Source of the DNA: Micropepsaceae bacterium
GTDB lineage: Bacteria > Pseudomonadota > Alphaproteobacteria > Micropepsales > Micropepsaceae
Length of the DNA stretch: 21,877 nucleotides
Direction of reading: 5' to 3'
Assembly: GCA_025450355.1 (NCBI GenBank)
Contig: JANWHR010000278.1
Span: 1 to 21,877, forward strand
The stretch's first letter is position 1. Every line of letters starts with the position of its first letter. Below, piece after piece: positions 14,937 through 21,877 of this stretch. The translations under genes and the position numbers were made by a program. The notes below the pieces were generated by a model that did no database searches, was not told the origin of the DNA, and saw only the letters and a program-made list of their open reading frames with translations.

Positions 14937-15560
14937 GTGCTGACCATCATCCTCGCGCGGCATGGCCATGTTCAGGGGATCGAACCTGAGCGATTTCGCG
15001 GCCAAGCGGACATTCCGCTGACGGATCAGGGAGTGGCCGAGGCGGCAGCGCTCGCGCGACGTGTCGCCGTGCACTGGCACCCAACCGTGATCTACAGCAG
15101 TCCGCTGTCGCGCTGCATGGCCACCGCCAACGCCATTGCGGACGCCTGTGCGGCCAAAGCTGTTGCTCTGAGCGCGTTAGAGGACATCGATTACGGCGCC
15201 TGGCAGTGGCGCAGCCATGACGAAATCCGCGAGCAATATCCGAGCCTCTATGCCACCTGGTTCGCCACCCCCCAGCTGATGCGGTTCCCCGGCGGCGAAT
15301 CGCTGCAGGACCTGATTGCCCGCGCCGCAGACGCCCTGCGGCTCGTGCTTGAATCCCATCCGTCCGGCACGGTCGTCATGGTGGGCCACGAGAGCGTCAA
15401 CCGCGCCCTGCTGCTGCAGTTTCTGGACATGCCGCTCTCGGCATATTGGCGGATTTGTCAGTCGCCCTGCGCGGTCAATGAGATTGGCGTTGATGCCGGC
15501 AATTTCCGCGTCCTGCGAATGAACGACACGTCCCATCTGACGCAGTCCGGCGCGGGCTAA
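14937..15560 (+). CDS. Histidine phosphatase family protein
   Basis: A 207-residue histidine phosphatase (phosphoglycerate mutase-like branch). Catalytic residues are all visible: LARHG with nucleophile His9, SSPLSRCMAT with Arg59, the proton donor Glu82 in LEDIDYGAW, and MVGHESVNR with His151. Substrate is not known; the small size and the GxGAW-type loop fit broad-specificity or cofactor-independent phosphatases, not glycolytic GpmA. GTG 14937, three bases after the DUF190 stop, is the start; the RHG motif is only 7 residues in, the normal distance. No strong Shine-Dalgarno, so it is probably coupled to DUF190 and crcB. Grouping with crcB is notable because fluoride inhibits many phosphoryl-transfer enzymes, but a functional link is speculation. 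Confidence 0.88.
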   Translation: MLTIILARHGHVQGIEPERFRGQADIPLTDQGVAEAAALARRVAVHWHPTVIYSSPLSRCMATANAIADACAAKAVALSALEDIDYGAWQWRSHDEIREQYPSLYATWFATPQLMRFPGGESLQDLIARAADALRLVLESHPSGTVVMVGHESVNRALLLQFLDMPLSAYWRICQSPCAVNEIGVDAGNFRVLRMNDTSHLTQSGAG

Positions 15561-15610
15561 ATCGCATCGGCCTCTCCACAAATTGCAATGGGCAGGGCAT
15601 AGGAGGGCGG

Positions 15611-16963
15611 ATGATTCCGGATGCCGCTCCAGCGTTCACCGTTCTGGATGAACAAAAATTCCGCTTTTTTCATTGGCGGACGACGCTGACCACCGGTCTG
15701 GGCGTCTTTTGCGACGGCTATGATCTGTCATCGGTCGGGATCGTTTTGCCATTGATTCTGGCGTCATTCGGCCATGCCGCGCTCAGCAGTGTCGAAAGCG
15801 CGCTGCTCGCCTCGTCGGCATTGGTGGGCGCCGCGCTGGGTGCGCTGCTGTTCGGCATCCTGGGACAGGCGGGGAGAAAGCGATTTTACGGCTATGATGT
15901 GCTGATCCTCGGTCTGACCGCGCTGGCCCAGGCTTTTGCCCCCAATCTGGACTGGCTGATCGCGATCCGGTTTCTGCTCGGCATTGGCGTCGGCGCCGAT
16001 TACGTCCTGTCACCGGTGATCATGGCCGAGCACGTCAATCGCGCCAATCGCGGGTTGGCGCTGGGGTTGGGCTTTGGCACAATGTGGCCGCTGGGGGCGC
16101 TGGCTGCGGGCCTGTTCAATCTGATTTTGCAGGCTGGCGGCGTGGGTGGCGATCTGCAATGGCGGCTTGTGCTGGCGGCCGGCGCGATTCCCGCGCTTTC
16201 GGTCCTTTATCTGCGCCGCCGCATGCCCGAAACGGCGCGGTTTCTCGCGCGCGTCGCCGGCGACAAAGAGCAGGCCGCGCAGGTGATCCGCGAGATCAGC
16301 GGAACTTCGGCCGAAATTCCGGCGGCCGACCGGCGCCGGTTCCGGGATGTCTTCGCGCAGCACGCCAGCGCCATACTCGCCGCTGCGCTGCTCTGGCTGA
16401 TTTATGATCTTGTCGTCTATGCGAGCATTCTCTTCGGGCCGTCGCTGATTGCGGGAAGCCTTGGCATTGCGCCCGTCGCTTTTTCCCTCCTGATGGATGT
16501 GATCTTCGTGCTTCCGGCCTCGGTGCTGCTTTCGGTCTTTGTTATTGACCGGATCGGCCGCAAGCCGCTGCAAGTCTGGGGTTTCATCACCGGAGCGGCT
16601 CTGGTGGGAGTTTTTGCACTCATGCAGGGGCGGCTGCTGGCCATGCCGTTGCTGGGCTTTGCCGTGTACGGATTGTTCAACGTCGCGCAGACCGGCCCGG
16701 GGCTGGTGTCGGGCGCAGGTCTTCTCGGGGTGGAGCTCGCGCCCACGCGCATTCGCACCGTGGCCCAGAGCGTGACGGTGGCCGGCGGGCGCATCGGCGC
16801 CGCGCTCAGCGCCTTTGCTTTTCCACTGCTGTTTGCCGGAATCGGCCGCGCCGGCGCCTATTGGATCATGGCGGGGCTGGCGGTGCTTGGCGCAGTACTG
16901 ACGCAGATGCTGGTGCCAGAAACCGGACGCATCACGCTCGAAGCCATCACCGAGCCCGGCTGA
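15611..16963 (+). CDS. MFS transporter, sugar porter/phosphate-symporter-like
   Basis: A 450-residue major facilitator with 12 predicted membrane helices. Family marks are FCDGYDLSSVGIVLPL (33-48) in helix 1, the RFLLGIGVGADYVLSPV segment in helix 4, the central loop with RRRMPETARFLAR, and DRIGRKPLQ after helix 8. The DGYD motif and E-x-x-R-type loop resemble organic acid, sugar or phosphate:H+ symporters; substrate is not determined. ATG 15611 is supported by AGGAGG at 15601-15606. The phosphatase gene ends 51 bases upstream in the same direction, so co-transcription is possible but less tight than within the crcB group. Converges on the methyltransferase gene, 13 bases away. Confidence 0.9.
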   Translation: MIPDAAPAFTVLDEQKFRFFHWRTTLTTGLGVFCDGYDLSSVGIVLPLILASFGHAALSSVESALLASSALVGAALGALLFGILGQAGRKRFYGYDVLILGLTALAQAFAPNLDWLIAIRFLLGIGVGADYVLSPVIMAEHVNRANRGLALGLGFGTMWPLGALAAGLFNLILQAGGVGGDLQWRLVLAAGAIPALSVLYLRRRMPETARFLARVAGDKEQAAQVIREISGTSAEIPAADRRRFRDVFAQHASAILAAALLWLIYDLVVYASILFGPSLIAGSLGIAPVAFSLLMDVIFVLPASVLLSVFVIDRIGRKPLQVWGFITGAALVGVFALMQGRLLAMPLLGFAVYGLFNVAQTGPGLVSGAGLLGVELAPTRIRTVAQSVTVAGGRIGAALSAFAFPLLFAGIGRAGAYWIMAGLAVLGAVLTQMLVPETGRITLEAITEPG

Positions 16964-16976
16964 CCTAGGGCGCGGG

Positions 16977-17765
16977 TTATGGTACTCTGGCGGTCAGCGC
17001 AAAAACGCGCTGGGGAATTTGCAATGGCTCATCGGGAAAACGCGTCTGCAACATACGGCGTAGCGTCTCGTTCAATCGCATGACCGCATCCGGCGCAAGA
17101 CTCGCGCCGGAGCCTGAGCTCGCGCGGATTCGCCCCAGCCACGCCTCATGCGAATAGGGCGTCGCAAGATCGAAGGAGAAGCTCTCAACCCCGGCAAATC
17201 TGGCGCGCGCGAGGTCATCGAACCAGTCCGGCTGAATGCCGGTATCGCGGTTGATGCCGCGCCGCTGAATGACGCCTTCATACCAATCGGGGTTGTGCTC
17301 CCGGATTAGCCGTTCGGTCGCTTCCACAACGCTCCCCGGCAGCGGCAAGCGGCCAAAATGCGCGAGGATCAACGCGCCCCCGGGTTTGAGAAGACGCAAC
17401 ACTTCGCGCGTCATCCGCGGTTTGTCGAACCAGTGCCAGCACTGGCCGGCGGTCACGGCATCGAAACTGTGCGCGGGCAAGCCGGTGTCCTCCGCCCGCG
17501 CAAGCATATAGGTCACCTGGACACCTTCTTCGGAGTCAAGCTTGCGCGCCTGCTGCAACAGCGCCTCGGACCGGTCCACTCCGGTTACGATGCAGCCGCG
17601 CCGCGCCAGACCGCGCGCCACATCGCCTGTCCCGGTTCCAAGGTCCAGCACATGATCGCCGGTTCTGACAAAACCCGCCGCAAACAGCCGTTCAAAAAAA
17701 CGGTCCGGAAAACCCGCGCGATAACGCGCGTAATCCGCTGCCGCCCGGCCAAAATCGATATCCAT
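16977..17765 (-). CDS. Class I SAM-dependent methyltransferase
   Basis: A 262-residue Rossmann-fold methyltransferase. SAM-binding motif I is HVLDLGTGTGDVA (38-50), the acidic residue ending strand 2 is Asp64 in VTGVDRSE, motif II is around SFDAVTAGQCWHW (100-112), and motif III is LKPGGALIL (126-134). The QCWHWFD segment is common in a family of small-molecule methyltransferases whose substrates are unknown. The ATG at 17765 is chosen over one 57 bases upstream: it has GGAG 8 bases before it and starts the conserved DFGRAAADYARYRAGFP. The upstream part of the open frame has no family resemblance. Divergent from the small secreted protein gene. Confidence 0.9.
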   Translation of the reverse strand: MDIDFGRAAADYARYRAGFPDRFFERLFAAGFVRTGDHVLDLGTGTGDVARGLARRGCIVTGVDRSEALLQQARKLDSEEGVQVTYMLARAEDTGLPAHSFDAVTAGQCWHWFDKPRMTREVLRLLKPGGALILAHFGRLPLPGSVVEATERLIREHNPDWYEGVIQRRGINRDTGIQPDWFDDLARARFAGVESFSFDLATPYSHEAWLGRIRASSGSGASLAPDAVMRLNETLRRMLQTRFPDEPLQIPQRVFALTARVP

Positions 17766-17900
17766 GCCCAACAACTCCGCCTGCGCCGGCCCACGATCGG
17801 AAATCAGGGTCAAAGCAGGCAAGGATATCCGAGGTCGCTCGAAAAATTCACAGATGGGTACTACAGTCGTTTGTATTAAACGCGCGAGTGCACTTCAGGA

Positions 17901-18239
17901 ATGGTCCGATGGAACCCAAGCATGCTTGCGCCGAGCGCAGCGATGACGATTACCCTCCTGGCTTTACCAGCTGCCGCGACCGAAGTTTCGCTACAACGGG
18001 GAATGCCAATCTCGCAAGTGCGGGCCCAGCTTATCAAGAACGGTTGGATTCCCGTGCGGATGGACAAGATCAGACCAATACAGGAACGAATAAACCCGGA
18101 AGTCAAAGAGCGCAAAAATCTCGCAGGCAATGCTCAGGACCTTTTCAAGGCCGGATTCTACGAAGTGGAAAAATGTGTCGGCGCCGACTTCAACGAATGC
18201 ATTAGGCCCCGCCGTCAGCGTGGTGAACCACTCCGGTAA
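17901..18239 (+). CDS. Small secreted protein of unknown function
   Basis: A 112-residue protein. Residues 1-27 look like a signal peptide (a hydrophobic run ending ITLLALPAAA, cleaved near TEV). The mature part of about 85 residues has GMPISQVRAQLIKNGWIPVRM and ends with a pair of cysteines in KCVGADFNECIRP, which could form a disulfide. The G-M-x-x-x-x-V-R-x-x-L-x-x-x-G-W-x-P pattern recurs in small secreted proteobacterial proteins, but I know no function. Start is uncertain: ATG 17901 supplies Arg3 for the signal peptide but its AGGA is immediately adjacent; ATG 17922 has GGAA at better spacing. Stands alone between a divergent methyltransferase and a Sco gene 107 bases on. Confidence 0.65.
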   Translation: MVRWNPSMLAPSAAMTITLLALPAAATEVSLQRGMPISQVRAQLIKNGWIPVRMDKIRPIQERINPEVKERKNLAGNAQDLFKAGFYEVEKCVGADFNECIRPRRQRGEPLR

Positions 18240-18260
18240 GGCTTGATGCGCCGGAATTTG

Positions 18261-18276
18261 CGGCCGTCCACGGCCG
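18261..18276. repeat. Inverted repeat CGGCCGT-CC-ACGGCCG
   Basis: A 7-bp perfect inverted repeat with a 2-base centre lies between the small secreted protein gene and the Sco gene, 71 bases before the Sco start. No T-run follows. It could be an operator or a chance GC palindrome. Confidence 0.35.
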
Positions 18277-18346
18277 ATGCTAACTTGTCATGGACTAGCC
18301 TCGGCAAGTGTCCCGTGTAAGGCTGCGGCTTCGAAGGCGCCCGCGC

Positions 18347-18991
18347 ATGAAGCGACTTCCCCTGATCCTGCTGCCGGTACTGGCCATTCTGGGCTTCGTG
18401 GCCGCCGGCGCAATCTGGCGTCTGGGCGATCTGCGCCCTCAAGGCGCCCCGGTGAGCGCCACGGCTGACGATTTCGGCGGGCCCTTTACGCTCACCGATC
18501 AATATGGACACCGCCGCACCGAACAGGATTTCCGCGGCAAATATATGCTGATCTTCTTCGGCTACACCTGGTGCCCGGACATCTGTCCCACAACGCTGGC
18601 GACCGAAGCCGAGGCACTGGACAAACTCGGCACGGGCGCGAACCGGATTGTGCCGATTTTCGTTTCGGTCGATCCCAAACGCGACACGCCGGACAAACTC
18701 AAATCCTATCTTTCATCATTCGACCCGAAACCACCATCCACGCGAAGCAATTTTGTCGGCCTGACGGGCAGCGACGAAGACATTGCCAAAGCGGCAAAGG
18801 CCTATCGCGTCTATTACCGCGCACATCTTGATGGCAATACCGAAGAAGAAAACGGGGCCGAATATTCCATCGAACATTCGACGGACGTCTATCTGATGAG
18901 CCCCCAGGGAAAATTCGTCGCTTATTACTCGTCCGGAATCCTGCCCGACGAACTCGCCGCCGATCTGAAGCAGGAGACGCGCTCGCCCTAG
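18347..18991 (+). CDS. Sco1/SenC family copper-binding protein
   Basis: A 214-residue membrane-anchored periplasmic thioredoxin-fold protein. One helix (residues 4-25) anchors it. The copper-binding and redox motif is TWCPDICPTT with Cys76 and Cys80, and the third ligand is His177 in IEHSTDVYLM. Sco proteins insert copper into the CuA site of cytochrome oxidase or keep its cysteines reduced. No oxidase genes are in this window, so it may serve a distant operon or be a stand-alone copper or redox protein. ATG 18347 gives the usual short positive N-terminus (MKRLP); GAAGG lies about 9 bases before it. A weak terminator-like hairpin follows. Confidence 0.92.
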   Translation: MKRLPLILLPVLAILGFVAAGAIWRLGDLRPQGAPVSATADDFGGPFTLTDQYGHRRTEQDFRGKYMLIFFGYTWCPDICPTTLATEAEALDKLGTGANRIVPIFVSVDPKRDTPDKLKSYLSSFDPKPPSTRSNFVGLTGSDEDIAKAAKAYRVYYRAHLDGNTEEENGAEYSIEHSTDVYLMSPQGKFVAYYSSGILPDELAADLKQETRSP

Positions 18992-19012
18992 TTTGCCGGT
19001 TCGATCACTTCC

Positions 19013-19040
19013 AAACCTGCACGCGGAAGGTGTAGGCTTT
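19013..19040 (+). terminator. Weak terminator-like hairpin after the Sco gene
   Basis: CCTGCAC (19016-19022) pairs with GTGTAGG (19030-19036), one G-U pair, 7-base loop, with AAA before and CTTT after. Stem is short and the T-run is only three, so termination would be inefficient at best. Confidence 0.35.
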
Positions 19041-19066
19041 GCGTAGATCCCGGCAGGAGGGGAGCC

Positions 19067-19963
19067 ATGACATTGGGATGGTGGACAATCCCGTTGGTAT
19101 GCACGCTTGCGGGGCTCGCTTTGACGCCCGCCTTGCAACAGTCAGCGGCGGATGAAGCCGTTCCCGATCTTTCGGGCATCTGGTTGCATACGCTTCCCGG
19201 ATTCGAGCCGCTCCCGTCGGGTCCCACCGCGCTGGTGAACCGGGCGCGCCGCGCCAATGGAACCGGCGACATCCTCAGGCTGGCCGGCGATTACACCAAT
19301 CCGATTCTGAATCATACCGCCGCGGAGATCGTGAAGAAGCACGGCGAGCTCGGCATGAATGGCATCGGGGATCCGAATCCGCGCAACCAGTGCTGGCCGG
19401 AAGGTGTGCCTTTCGTGTTGACCAATGGCCCGACGCAATTTGTGCAACAGCGCAACGAAGTCACTATCCTTTATTCCTATGACCACCAGGTCCGGCGTGT
19501 GCGGATGAACCAGAACCATCCGGCAAAAGTCGTCCCTTCCTGGTACGGCGATTCCATCGGGCATTATGAAGGCGACACGCTGGTGATCGACACCGTGGGC
19601 CTGAAGATCGGACCCTATTCCATGGTGGACTGGTACGGTACGCCGCACAGTCCGGCGCTGCACGTGGTCGAGCGATACCGTTTGCTGGATCCGGCGGCGG
19701 CGAAGGAAGGATTTGCCCGGGACGCAAAGCAGCACAACGTCGCCGGCGGGATGAGAAACGCGAATCGCCACGGCAAATATCTGCAGCTTCGTTTCACGGT
19801 CGAGGATGATGCCGTTTTCACAACCCCCTGGACCGCAACAATGACCTATGGCAGCGGCGGCAATAATCCCGCCGATTGGACGGAAGAGGCCTGCGCCGAG
19901 AACATCCAGTGGTATTCCGGAAAGAATGCGGATGTGCCGCGCGCGGTCAGCCCGGACTTCTGA
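19067..19963 (+). CDS. Secreted protein of unknown function
   Basis: A 298-residue protein with a likely cleaved signal peptide (MTLGWWTIPLVCTLAGLAL, cleavage near residue 28). The mature part has DLSGIW near its start, then PRNQCWPEGVPFVL, ILYSYDHQVRRVRMNQNHP, WYGDSIGHYEGDTLVIDTVG and LHVVERYRLLD. Proteins with this run of motifs (a P-x-x-C-x-P-x-G block, R-x-I/V-x-M-x-x-x-H-P, and G-x-x-x-G-x-x-E-G-D-T-L-V-V-D-T) are common as uncharacterised secreted proteins in soil bacteria, especially Acidobacteria and Alphaproteobacteria; I do not know their role. The start has GGAGGGG 4 to 10 bases upstream. The MmgE/PrpD gene begins 22 bases after the stop, so they are probably one transcript. Confidence 0.82.
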   Translation: MTLGWWTIPLVCTLAGLALTPALQQSAADEAVPDLSGIWLHTLPGFEPLPSGPTALVNRARRANGTGDILRLAGDYTNPILNHTAAEIVKKHGELGMNGIGDPNPRNQCWPEGVPFVLTNGPTQFVQQRNEVTILYSYDHQVRRVRMNQNHPAKVVPSWYGDSIGHYEGDTLVIDTVGLKIGPYSMVDWYGTPHSPALHVVERYRLLDPAAAKEGFARDAKQHNVAGGMRNANRHGKYLQLRFTVEDDAVFTTPWTATMTYGSGGNNPADWTEEACAENIQWYSGKNADVPRAVSPDF

Positions 19964-19985
19964 CTGGAACAGGATTTCAGCAACG

Positions 19986-21455
19986 ATGGAGCTTGATCGA
20001 CGCGTTCTCCTGTCGCTGGTTGCAAGTGCAGCACTGGCCCGTGGCGCGAGTGAACCCGCTTCCGCCGCGGCGCAATCTGGTGCCGGAGACTCTCCATTGG
20101 CGGAACGGCTGGCGAATTATGTGCATTCCGCCGCCGTTGGCGATCTCGATGCCGCAACCACCGAACGGGCGAAATTGCATTTGCTCGATTCGCTTGGTTG
20201 CGGGATTGCTGCCTTTCGCGAGGGCACGGTCTCGGCAGTCCGTGATCTCGCCCTCGCCGGGGGCGGCAATGCGGCGACCATCATCGGCACGAAACGGCGC
20301 GCCGCAGTCGAATGGGCGGCCTTCGCCAATGGCGCGGGCATCCGCGCCGACGACATCAATGATGTCTATGTCGGCCGGCAGACCGGCCATCCCAGTGACA
20401 ATATCGCCGCCTGCCTGGCGTGCGCGGAAATGTCCGGAGCATCGGGTGCGGAACTGCTGCTTTCCATCGTGCTGGCCTATGAAGTCGAGTGCCGCTTCAT
20501 GGACGCCGGCGCTCTGGATGCCCGTGGCTGGGATCATCCCAATTATGCGCTGATTTCATCCGCGCTGGCGGCGGGCAGGCTGACGAAACTGCCGCCTGAA
20601 AAACTTGCGCAGTCCATCAGTCTCGCGTTGAGCGGGCATCTCGCGATGAACCAGACCCGGCTCGGCGCACTTTCGAACTGGAAAGGACTGGCCGGACCGG
20701 AAGCGGCCCGCAATGCAGTTTTCGCGGCACTTCTGGCGCGCGCGGGAATCACGGGCCCGCCACGCATCTTCGATGGCGAAGCGGGATTCTTCAGACAGGT
20801 GACCGGGCCATTGCAGATCGATACTTCGCGCTTCGGCGGCCGGGGCAACCGGTTCAAAATCCGCGATTGCTTCATGAAGTCATACCCTGCGCAGGCCCAG
20901 ACGCAGACCGCGATTCCCGCCGCGGCCAAAGTGGCCAAAGCGGTTGGCGATCTCTCCCGCATCCGCAGCATCGAAGTGCGATCCACTCACATGGGCTGGC
21001 TGATGGCCGGGAGCATGCCCGAGAGGTGGGCGCCCAAAACTTCCGAAACGGCCGATCACAGCCTGCCCTACATCGTGGCCCGCGCGATGCTCGACGGCAC
21101 GATCACGGCGGCGAGCTATGCGCCGGAGGCGCTGCGCGATGAAAAGGCGCTCGCGCTCCTGAAGCTGATCACGGTCCGCGAGGATCCGTCAATGACCGCC
21201 CTCGTTCCGCGCCAAAGTCCCAACAGCGTCACGGCAACGCTCGATGACGGACGTGTCATCACGGAGCGTGTCGATGACCTTCCGGGTTTCATGGGCAGGC
21301 CGATGACTCGCGCCGATGTGGAGGCCAAATTCCAGCGCAATGCCAAAACTCTGCTGAAGGCCGGACAACTCCGGCAAATCTCGAATGCCGTATGGTCTCT
21401 TGATGGTGCTGCCACCGTCCGCGAACTGATCGACAGCCTGAATATCGACGCATGA
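19986..21455 (+). CDS. MmgE/PrpD family protein with Tat-like leader
   Basis: A 489-residue member of the MmgE/PrpD family, which includes 2-methylcitrate dehydratase and several other lyases and isomerases such as cis-aconitate and iminodisuccinate enzymes. Marks include LLDSLGCGIAAFREG (about 70-84), FANGAGIRADDINDVYVG, GHPSDNIAACLA, the hydrophobic LLLSIVLAYEVECRF, and IRDCFMKSYPAQAQTQ in the second domain. Family proteins are normally cytoplasmic, but this one starts MELDRRVLLSLVASAALARGASEPASA, a twin-arginine-type leader of about 30 residues. No other methylcitrate-cycle genes are near, so PrpD activity should not be assumed. ATG 19986 is chosen because it opens this leader; AGGA sits 12 bases before it, which is rather far. 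The gene follows the secreted protein by 22 bases, consistent with a shared periplasmic role. Confidence 0.88.
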   Translation: MELDRRVLLSLVASAALARGASEPASAAAQSGAGDSPLAERLANYVHSAAVGDLDAATTERAKLHLLDSLGCGIAAFREGTVSAVRDLALAGGGNAATIIGTKRRAAVEWAAFANGAGIRADDINDVYVGRQTGHPSDNIAACLACAEMSGASGAELLLSIVLAYEVECRFMDAGALDARGWDHPNYALISSALAAGRLTKLPPEKLAQSISLALSGHLAMNQTRLGALSNWKGLAGPEAARNAVFAALLARAGITGPPRIFDGEAGFFRQVTGPLQIDTSRFGGRGNRFKIRDCFMKSYPAQAQTQTAIPAAAKVAKAVGDLSRIRSIEVRSTHMGWLMAGSMPERWAPKTSETADHSLPYIVARAMLDGTITAASYAPEALRDEKALALLKLITVREDPSMTALVPRQSPNSVTATLDDGRVITERVDDLPGFMGRPMTRADVEAKFQRNAKTLLKAGQLRQISNAVWSLDGAATVRELIDSLNIDA

Positions 21456-21545
21456 CGCTTGAGTGCCGGTGACACGCGCGCCGTCATTCTTTTGCCGGGA
21501 TCAGGTCCTGTTATGCTTCGGCAAATTGACAGCCGGGGGATCAGC

Positions 21546-21877
21546 ATGAAAACCGCCATCACCGTCGTTGCTACCTGCGTAGCAGTGGTTCTGATCGTCG
21601 CTCAGGTTTCTTTTGCGACCGCAGCGGACACGGATACTTCACCCGGAGACGCGGCTGCTACCCAGAAGCTCAACGACACGATCGCCAACTGCAACAAGTC
21701 CGAAGACGACCGGTTTCAGGCACAGCAGGCAGAGTTCCAGCACGAAAGGGAGCAGAATCAGAGGACGCTGATGGAATTCGAGGGTCAAAATGACGCCATG
21801 CACCGGCAATACGACGACCTTCGCGCGAACTATGCATTGCTGGAAGCACAGAATGACATGGCGCGAAAAGAAAATGC
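21546..21877 (+). CDS. Exported coiled-coil protein, N-terminal fragment
   Basis: The first 110 codons of a frame that runs off the right edge without a stop. Residues 1-27 are a signal peptide (MKTAITVVATCVAVVLIVAQ, cleavage likely after FATAA). After a Thr/Asp-rich linker, residues about 40-110 are strongly charged and Gln/Glu-rich with no prolines, reading like a long coiled coil (DDRFQAQQAEFQHEREQNQR). A single Cys lies in IANCNKSE. I cannot name the family; such proteins may be periplasmic scaffolds. CCGGGGGA lies about 5 to 12 bases before ATG 21546. Transcribed in the same direction as the MmgE/PrpD gene, 90 bases downstream. Confidence 0.7.
   Translation, partial: MKTAITVVATCVAVVLIVAQVSFATAADTDTSPGDAAATQKLNDTIANCNKSEDDRFQAQQAEFQHEREQNQRTLMEFEGQNDAMHRQYDDLRANYALLEAQNDMARKEN

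Noticed and set aside
1..21877. CRISPR arrays, tRNA or rRNA genes, transposases, integrases, toxin-antitoxin pairs, known defence genes
   Set aside because: None seen on either strand; the window reads as ordinary chromosomal DNA without signs of recent transfer.

Overview
The window looks like chromosomal DNA of a GC-rich alphaproteobacterium. The recA promoter carries GTTC-N7-GTTC, the LexA operator pattern typical of Alphaproteobacteria. The argH-lptM-lysA order with a divergent tlpA-type gene, and the gene families present, fit the same class. I cannot place it lower than class; an uncultured soil or sediment lineage is a guess. Genes are tightly packed: no stretch without a gene exceeds 200 bases, and I see no rRNA, tRNA, CRISPR array, phage genes or insertion sequence.

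Layout. 1-1638 (minus): the end of the arginine pathway (argH), a small lipoprotein (lptM) and the start of lysA. The argH frame is cut by an in-frame TAA, yet the missing conserved C-terminal tail lies intact and in frame behind it and overlaps lptM by ATGA. 1678-2905: a membrane-anchored TlpA-type thiol protein faces an outer-membrane-type lipoprotein, their stop codons 4 bases apart. 2973-4967 (minus): a DUF1614 membrane protein, then SOS-regulated recA with a clear terminator. 5145-10128 (plus): a haloacid-dehalogenase-like protein with a Tat-like signal, an N-formylglutamate amidohydrolase-like enzyme, and a GT4 glycosyltransferase followed at 10 bases by a glycogen-debranching-type glycoside hydrolase. 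10164-13416 (minus): an orphan soluble histidine kinase with an RsbRD-like N-terminus and two GAF domains, and a DedA-rhodanese fusion. 13610-16963 (plus): an OsmC peroxidase, then fluoride channel crcB, a DUF190 protein and a histidine phosphatase almost touching each other, then an MFS transporter. 16977-17765 (minus): a SAM methyltransferase. 17901-21877 (plus): a small secreted protein, a Sco1/SenC copper chaperone, a secreted protein of unknown function, an MmgE/PrpD-family protein with a Tat-like leader, and the start of an exported coiled-coil protein.

Several genes concern stress or envelope upkeep (recA, osmC, crcB, DedA, TlpA, Sco, the GAF kinase), but they do not form one recognisable system. 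I found no convincing new multi-gene system. The points most worth following are the interrupted argH, the DedA-rhodanese gene with a lost active-site cysteine and a Shine-Dalgarno held in a perfect hairpin, two normally cytoplasmic enzyme families carrying Tat-like leaders, and the structured spacer between osmC and crcB.
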